Origin: Candidatus Falkowbacteria bacterium RIFCSPLOWO2_12_FULL_45_13
Lineage (GTDB): Bacteria; Patescibacteriota; Patescibacteriia; Patescibacteriales; GWC2-42-12
Length of the DNA: 8,583 bases
NCBI GenBank assembly: GCA_001778055.1
Contig: MFFY01000024.1
Coordinates: forward strand, 1 to 8,583
Direction of reading: 5' to 3'
The notes beneath the pieces are model-generated. The model searched no databases. It saw only the letters and a program-made list of their open reading frames with translations, and had not been told where the DNA came from. A program made the position numbers and the translations under genes. Every line of letters starts with the position of its first letter. The first letter of the stretch is position 1. This document shows positions 5,173 to 8,583 of this stretch, piece after piece.

Positions 5173-6453
5173 TTATAATTTCAACATCTTCTCAAACTCT
5201 TCTGCGCGCTTACACGGCCCGATGACGGCCAAGTTCAGATGCTGATTGATAAATATTTTTCTGGCCGCGCGGCTCAAATCGCGCGCGCTGACGGCCCCGA
5301 TTTTAGCGTAATAATTTTCTGGCGTTAAAACCGGCCTGGGCCGGGATTGTTCTTTGGCCAAAATTATCTGCCGGCCGTACCAATCGGCGACCTGATCCGA
5401 GGCTTCAAGCCGCAGGGCCTGGCGGCCGATCAGGCATTGCTTGACCCGGTTTAATTCCTCCGCCTTGACCGGCTGATCGGCCAATTTTTTATATTCAGCT
5501 AAAATTATTCTGATAGCGTCCGCCAATTTGCCGATGGGCACGCCGGCCTGGGTAGTGAGGTAGCCGGAATCGGTGTACGGCTCATCATGGGTTCGGACGT
5601 AGTAAGCCAGGCCGCGGCGTTCGCGCAGTTCGGTAAATAATCTTGAACTCATAGTGCCGCCTAAGGTGATAGCCAGCAATTTGACGGTTAGCTCGTCCTG
5701 GTGGCCGGAAAAATAAGTTCTGACGCCCAGGCTAAGATGAGCCTGATCAGTTTTTTTGTAATGAAACTTCAGCCGCGGGCCGGCTTGCCGGTCGTCGGTC
5801 GGCAACTTATCGCGATATTTTTTTTTCATTAGGGCGCCAAAATATTTATTGCCTAAGTCCGCCGCCGAGGACCCGAAACCGCCCGCCAAGACGACAATCA
5901 TTTTATCAGCGCTATATTGAGCGTTAACATAATCCAAAAGACTCTGGCGGTTAAAACTTAAAATGGTTTTTTTCGTGCCGATGGTGTCCCGGCCGGCCGG
6001 CGTATTGCCGTAGAGGCAATTTTCAAACAGATCTTCAATTAAGACCAACGGATTATCCAGATACATATTAAGCTCCTCGATCACCACGCCTTTTTCGCGC
6101 TCGATCTCTTCGGCCGCGAATTTTGAATTTAACAGCATGTCGCTTAAGACGTCCAAAGCCAGCTCCAGCCAGCGCGCTTCAACTTTAACATAAAAACCGG
6201 TGTATTCTTTACCGGTAAAGGCGTTAAATTCGCCGCCCACCCGGTCAAGGTCCGATGAAATCGCCAGGGTGGTCGGGCGCTTAAACGTACCTTTAAAAAA
6301 CAAATGCTCTAAAAAATGGGATAGGCCGCTGGTCTGCCGGTCTTCAAACCTTGAACCCGTGGCCGCCATAACTAAAACGGTAACGGTTTTAGCGCCAGCC
6401 AGGGGCGCGGTTACAATCTCCAGGCCATTAGAAAGTTTTTTTGATTTATACAT
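5173..6453 (-). CDS. M16-family zinc metallopeptidase (pitrilysin / processing-peptidase type)
   Basis: 426 residues, the usual length for a single-chain bacterial M16B protease. The inverted zinc motif H46-x-x-E49-H50 is in SGLSHFLEHLFFKGT. A further zinc ligand is expected about 76 residues on and is provided by the E126-E127 pair in EREKGVVIEELNMY. The family hallmark GGEFNAFTGKEYTGFYV (residues 73-89) and the C-terminal ELRERRGLAYYVRTHDEPY, with the Arg/Tyr substrate-contact region, are also present, so both halves of the clam-shell are intact and the enzyme should be active. No signal peptide or membrane span is seen, so it is probably cytoplasmic, degrading peptides or processing a precursor; the substrate is unknown. 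The ATG at 6451-6453 has no Shine-Dalgarno. The gene is followed at 4 bases by the IVP gene, suggesting co-transcription or coupling. It follows a 334-base AT-rich spacer likely to hold its promoter. Confidence 0.92.
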   Translation of the reverse strand: MYKSKKLSNGLEIVTAPLAGAKTVTVLVMAATGSRFEDRQTSGLSHFLEHLFFKGTFKRPTTLAISSDLDRVGGEFNAFTGKEYTGFYVKVEARWLELALDVLSDMLLNSKFAAEEIEREKGVVIEELNMYLDNPLVLIEDLFENCLYGNTPAGRDTIGTKKTILSFNRQSLLDYVNAQYSADKMIVVLAGGFGSSAADLGNKYFGALMKKKYRDKLPTDDRQAGPRLKFHYKKTDQAHLSLGVRTYFSGHQDELTVKLLAITLGGTMSSRLFTELRERRGLAYYVRTHDEPYTDSGYLTTQAGVPIGKLADAIRIILAEYKKLADQPVKAEELNRVKQCLIGRQALRLEASDQVADWYGRQIILAKEQSRPRPVLTPENYYAKIGAVSARDLSRAARKIFINQHLNLAVIGPCKRAEEFEKMLKL

Positions 6454-6557
6454 GATAATAGTTTGATAAGCTAAAAATAAATTTTTGCCTATAATTAAAT
6501 AAAATTAAACTTGATAATTTCTCAAAACCAGCCGACCAATTTACTGTCTATAAACTT

Positions 6558-6589
6558 AAAAACCTTTAATTTAAGCGGCTTTAATTAAA
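6558..6589 (-). terminator. Candidate weak intrinsic terminator or transcript hairpin
   Basis: On the minus strand, TTTAATTAAAGC and GCTTAAATTAAA are inverse with one mismatch and a 1-nt loop (6565-6589). They are followed by GG and TTTTT (6562-6558). It lies about 200 bases after the 6788-7387 gene. The stem is A/T-rich, so it would be weak, and the one-base apex means the innermost pairs must open. It could be only an AT-rich palindrome. Confidence 0.3.
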
Positions 6590-6633
6590 AATAGACCTAA
6601 AATTATGATAAGGCTAATGGTAATTTTTAGCTA

Positions 6634-6639
6634 ATTATA
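6634..6639 (-). promoter_or_regulatory. Possible -10 box for the M16 gene
   Basis: A perfect TATAAT on the minus strand about 180 bases before the peptidase ATG. No well-spaced -35 is seen: TTGAAA is 22 bases upstream and GGTCAA 13. In such AT-rich DNA the match may be chance. Confidence 0.22.
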
Positions 6640-6711
6640 AATTAAATACTAATTGACCTATTTTCAACTAATTTTGACTATTTTTTACTTATAATTCCCA
6701 TTATCCCCTAA

Positions 6712-6763
6712 CCCTGCCCGCTCGTGCTTCGCAGTGGCAGGCGGGCCCTCCGCCAAGGGCGGA
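6712..6763. repeat. Intergenic pair of GC-rich palindromes
   Basis: A CCTGCCCGC...GGCAGGCGGGCC unit (6714-6748) adjoins TCCGCCAAGGGCGGA (6749-6763), a variant of the 15-mer found at 240, 1861 and 3579. The same two unit types are also neighbours inside the helicase gene (1861-1897). GATAAATTTATC, a perfect 12-bp palindrome, overlaps the end (6762-6773). Confidence 0.65.
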
Positions 6764-6787
6764 TAAATTTATCAAGGAGCATAAAAG

Positions 6788-7387
6788 CTACTTCTCATAT
6801 CCTAAAATCGCTTGGAGAACTTTTGAATTGTCTTTTAAGGGCTCCATAAACAAAACTTGCGCCCGCACCACATTTATAGTGCCGTCCGGGCCGTGGGTTT
6901 CTTTGCCGCGCTTGACCAGGCGGAGATTGCCTGTTTCCTCAATCGTTTTGGCCGAATCTGCGGCCGAGCCGGCCCGCCTGGCCTGATCATAATCATAATA
7001 TACGTTGGCTATGACCACGGGGTCAGCTTTAACATCGGCGATCTGGCCGTAAAAAATCTCGCCATCAGCCAATTTTACCGCGTACCAATTTTTCTGTTTA
7101 GGATCGGCGCTTTCGCCCGGCCAGCGGCTAAAAAATAAAAAATAAAACGAGGCGGCAATAACCAAAATCGCCAGGAAAAAAGTCAACCATCTATAACCCC
7201 CGCCCGACGGACGCGCCGTTTTAAGACGGCTGATTTTTTTCAGGTCGCTAGACGGCTCATCGGCCCCGGTTTGGCTGTAAATTTTTTCAATGGGCGTGGC
7301 CGGATTTTTCGCCGAACGGCGAGTCGCTTCGCGCCGCTTTTCCATTTGCTCGCGCAAGTCAACGGTTTGTTGGAAGTTATCGGGCAT
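6788..7387 (-). CDS. Bitopic membrane protein with a conserved extracytoplasmic domain, function unknown
   Basis: 199 residues from the ATG at 7385-7387. Residues 1-66 are soluble and rich in charge, with a short predicted helix (DLREQMEKRREATRRSAKN) and a basic stretch (LKKISRLKTARPSGGGYR) before the membrane, consistent with a cytoplasmic N-terminus. One span lies at about 67-86 (WLTFFLAILVIAASFYFLFF). The external part opens with WYAVKLADGEIFYGQI at 101, continues with DPVVIANVYYDYDQ, and ends with NLRLVKRGKETHGPDG and VLFMEPLKDNSKVLQAIL. I recognise this C-terminal domain as an uncharacterised family common in Patescibacteria, but no activity is known and no catalytic motif is visible. 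The linker ARRAGSAADSAKTIEE within the domain is variable-looking. Upstream A/T-rich sequence includes TATAAA (7406-7411, minus strand), without a matching -35. No Shine-Dalgarno is seen. Confidence 0.8.
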   Translation of the reverse strand: MPDNFQQTVDLREQMEKRREATRRSAKNPATPIEKIYSQTGADEPSSDLKKISRLKTARPSGGGYRWLTFFLAILVIAASFYFLFFSRWPGESADPKQKNWYAVKLADGEIFYGQIADVKADPVVIANVYYDYDQARRAGSAADSAKTIEETGNLRLVKRGKETHGPDGTINVVRAQVLFMEPLKDNSKVLQAILGYEK

Positions 7388-7424
7388 AAATATAAAATTT
7401 TTAATTTTATAATGGAATAGATTT

Positions 7425-7446
7425 CCCCGAGGCTTGCCTCGAGGGG
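7425..7446. repeat. GC-rich hairpin upstream of the bitopic-protein gene
   Basis: CCCC-GAGGC-TT-GCCTC-GA-GGGG makes a compact 9-bp stem with a 2-nt bulge. It lies 38 bases before the start at 7387. There is no T-run on either side, so it is not a standard terminator. Confidence 0.5.
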
Positions 7447-7464
7447 CGAATATGTAAGCTACTT

Positions 7465-7495
7465 GGCTCCATAGTGGCGTTAGCCCTATGGAGCC
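7465..7495. repeat. 31-nt hairpin, copy 1 of a twin pair
   Basis: GGCTCCATAG and CTATGGAGCC are perfect 10-bp arms around the 11-nt loop TGGCGTTAGCC, which can itself form GGC/GCC. A second hairpin with identical arms and the same loop length starts 65 bases further on. Confidence 0.9.
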
Positions 7496-7529
7496 TCAAT
7501 GCATGGTTGGGACATCTTAATGCCATTCC

Positions 7530-7560
7530 GGCTCCATAGCCATTACGGGACTATGGAGCC
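7530..7560. repeat. 31-nt hairpin, copy 2 of a twin pair
   Basis: The 10-bp arms GGCTCCATAG / CTATGGAGCC are identical to those at 7465-7495, but the 11-nt loop differs completely (CCATTACGGGA). It lies 42 bases after the stop of the secreted-protein gene on the minus strand. No T-run follows on that strand. Confidence 0.9.
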
Positions 7561-7602
7561 AAACATTTTTTTAATTCGTTAATTTGTTAATTGAATTTTA
7601 AT

Positions 7603-8583
7603 TTACTCCCCGGTTGGTTCAACCGTTGACGCCGGCGCAGTATCGGCTGACTGGTCAGGTGTCGGTTCGGCTGACGCCGGCTCGTCCACTGGCAACTCAA
7701 TCACATCCACGCTCTCGGGTTCGGGTATGGCCGGCGAGTCATCCGGCGTGGCGGTGTCCTCGGGGGTTGATGAGGCGGTCGCATCAACCGAGTCTGGCGT
7801 GGATGAGGCAGTCGCTACCCCCCCCTCACCCCCCCTTGAAAGGGGGGCAGTATCAGGATCGGTATCGCAGACGTCGCCTATGCCATCCGCGTCCGAGTCC
7901 AGCTGATCGACGTTGCTTAAATCAGGACAATTATCAGCCGCGTCCAAAATTCCGTCCCCGTCTTTATCATGGGCCGCCAGGTAATCATTATATATTTGCG
8001 TTAAATTATCAACCCCGCTGGCGGCTTTGTTTAATCCCCCTTCATCCCTCTTTATCAGGGGAGAAACGTTCAAAATGGCGGCGGCCAAATCCGGTGACGG
8101 CAATTCAACTTTTTTCACCGGTTCATAGCCTGGAAAAATTTTGGCCGCCAAATCAAGCGTCCGGCCGATCAGCCCGCTATATTCGGTCACTTCCACCCGC
8201 TTTTGCCCGCCTTGCGACTGGGCCTGGCTTTTTTCCCGCTTCAACTCCCGCAATCTGGCTTCCTGGTGCTTGGCCAGAAATTTAGCCAAGTAAACACCAA
8301 GATCTTCTTTGATTTGCTTACCGACTTTCCGCGTCTGCTGGCGTAATTGATATTGCCAAACGTTGTCCGCCGCGGCTAAATCCAAAAAACCGTAAGTTAC
8401 ATAATAATATTTTTCATCTTGTTCTATCTTCTCAATATTAAAATCCAAATTAAACGTCTCCAAATCAACCGAGAGTAAAGCGGTATTATCGATGCCCTGA
8501 ACTGATATTTGCTTTTGCCCGATGGCCTCGGGTCCGGCCGCGGCAGCGACGCCGCCCAAAATTAAAACTACCGCCAGAATGAT
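7603..8583 (-). CDS. Secreted protein with thrombospondin type 3 (Ca-binding) repeats (5' end beyond window)
   Basis: 326 codons are visible; the frame is still open at the right edge, so the start lies outside. Numbering from the edge, residues 1-17 (IILAVVLILGGVAAAAG) are the core and end of a signal peptide or a membrane anchor. The mature N-terminal domain (about 25-180) contains GIDNTALLSVDLETFNLDF and a long charged helix (QIKEDLGVYLAKFLAKHQ, then RLRELKREKS), with no known function. Residues 206-244 are thrombospondin type 3 calcium-binding repeats: DKDGDGILDAADNCP and DQLDSDADGIGDVCD, with paired Cys. The last 80 residues are an acidic, Pro/Thr/Ser/Ala-rich unstructured tail. Two repeat-derived peptides are embedded: SPLIKRDEGGLNK (174-186) and APLSRGGEGGVA (just after the repeats). 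It likely acts at the cell surface. An internal TTG at 8557-8559 is not a credible start because it would cut the signal sequence. Confidence 0.85.
   Translation of the reverse strand: MILAVVLILGGVAAAAGPEAIGQKQISVQGIDNTALLSVDLETFNLDFNIEKIEQDEKYYYVTYGFLDLAAADNVWQYQLRQQTRKVGKQIKEDLGVYLAKFLAKHQEARLRELKREKSQAQSQGGQKRVEVTEYSGLIGRTLDLAAKIFPGYEPVKKVELPSPDLAAAILNVSPLIKRDEGGLNKAASGVDNLTQIYNDYLAAHDKDGDGILDAADNCPDLSNVDQLDSDADGIGDVCDTDPDTAPLSRGGEGGVATASSTPDSVDATASSTPEDTATPDDSPAIPEPESVDVIELPVDEPASAEPTPDQSADTAPASTVEPTGE
7817..7850. repeat. CCCCCC/GGGGGG palindromic element translated in frame
   Basis: CCCCCCCCTCACCCCCCC followed by TTGAA and GGGGGG. On the minus strand it is translated as APLSRGGEGGVA between the TSP3 repeats and the acidic tail. 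It is related to 8032-8062 and, in the opposite reading orientation, to 1961-1997. The homopolymer runs make this a likely site of indels. Confidence 0.7.
8032..8062. repeat. TCCCCTG...GGGGGATTA element translated in frame
   Basis: On the minus strand it reads TCTCCCCTGATAAAGAGGG followed by ATGAAGGGGGATTA and encodes SPLIKRDEGGLNK. It is the same family as 7817-7850, more diverged. It falls between the N-terminal domain and the linker before the calcium-binding repeats. Confidence 0.65.

Larger units (their letters stand above)
6454..6787. other. 334-base AT-rich intergenic spacer with repeat remnants
   Basis: No gene is seen on either strand. The right end (6712-6763) holds GC-rich palindromes, described separately. 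The rest is strongly AT-rich, with a 25-nt inverted repeat at 6565-6589 and a minus-strand TATAAT at 6634-6639. It most likely contains the 3' end of the upstream transcript and the promoter/leader of the peptidase gene. Confidence 0.6.

Noticed and set aside
5780..5800. Repeat-derived insert in the M16 peptidase (DDRQAGPR)
   Set aside because: It resembles the AGRQG/RQAG peptides of the palindromic units, but the stretch is too short and the gene has normal family length.
7530..7560. Intrinsic terminator for the secreted-protein gene
   Set aside because: The stem is strong, but the minus strand continues CGGAATGGC with no T-run. The run of T after the hairpin is on the plus strand, where there is no gene to terminate.
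7465..7560. CRISPR-like array
   Set aside because: There are only two units, each a hairpin with differing loops. There is no spacer of regular length and no cas gene.
7614..8285. Long plus-strand open frame (223 codons) opposite the secreted-protein gene
   Set aside because: The product is Pro/Arg-rich with no recognisable domain. The minus strand has a signal sequence and TSP3 repeats, so this is an antisense shadow.
8557..8559. TTG as the start of the secreted protein
   Set aside because: The frame continues upstream with IILAVVLI, a signal-peptide core, so the true start is outside the window.

Overview
The window reads as chromosomal DNA from a Candidate Phyla Radiation (Patescibacteria, probably Parcubacteria-like) genome. 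This is inferred from protein families I recognise by eye: a four-helix-bundle IVP protein, an M16 peptidase, a UvrD-type helicase fused to an Fe-S PD-(D/E)XK nuclease, a small four-span membrane protein, a bitopic protein ending in a conserved acidic/aromatic domain, and a secreted protein with thrombospondin type 3 repeats. It is also inferred from the dense, varied short palindromic repeats. TGA is used as a stop (gene ending at 500), so the standard code applies. Most starts lack a clear Shine-Dalgarno.

All seven supported genes lie on the minus strand. Read in transcription order from the right they are: a secreted Ca-binding-repeat protein (7603-8583, 5' end outside the window); a spacer with twin identical-stem hairpins; a bitopic membrane protein (6788-7387); a 334-base AT-rich spacer; an M16 peptidase (5173-6453); an IVP gene (4773-5168); a helicase-nuclease (1146-4724); a repeat-rich spacer; a four-span membrane protein (500-910); a 319-base repeat-rich spacer; and the first 60 codons of another bitopic protein (1-180). 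M16, IVP and helicase are tightly packed (4 and 48 bases apart) and could share a transcript.

The notable content is repeat biology. First, the helicase-nuclease gene carries at least six stretches of repeat or repeat-like DNA that stay in frame and are translated. Three are about 110-bp palindromic composites, one is a 30-bp double palindrome nested in an AAAAGTC array, one is a roughly 180-bp mosaic, and one is a probable insert in the nuclease core. Together they add about 200 residues. The secreted protein carries two more. This resembles the protein-coding palindromic elements of Rickettsia. Second, the IVP gene is bracketed almost exactly by a 35-bp inverted repeat (broken by one 7-nt bulge). 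It therefore looks like a discrete stem-loop cassette between the peptidase and the helicase, recalling the architecture of 23S rRNA intervening sequences but outside any rRNA. Third, several non-coding elements are nested in one another.

No tRNA, rRNA, CRISPR array, transposase, integrase or reverse transcriptase was seen. Family assignments come from motif reading, not from searches.
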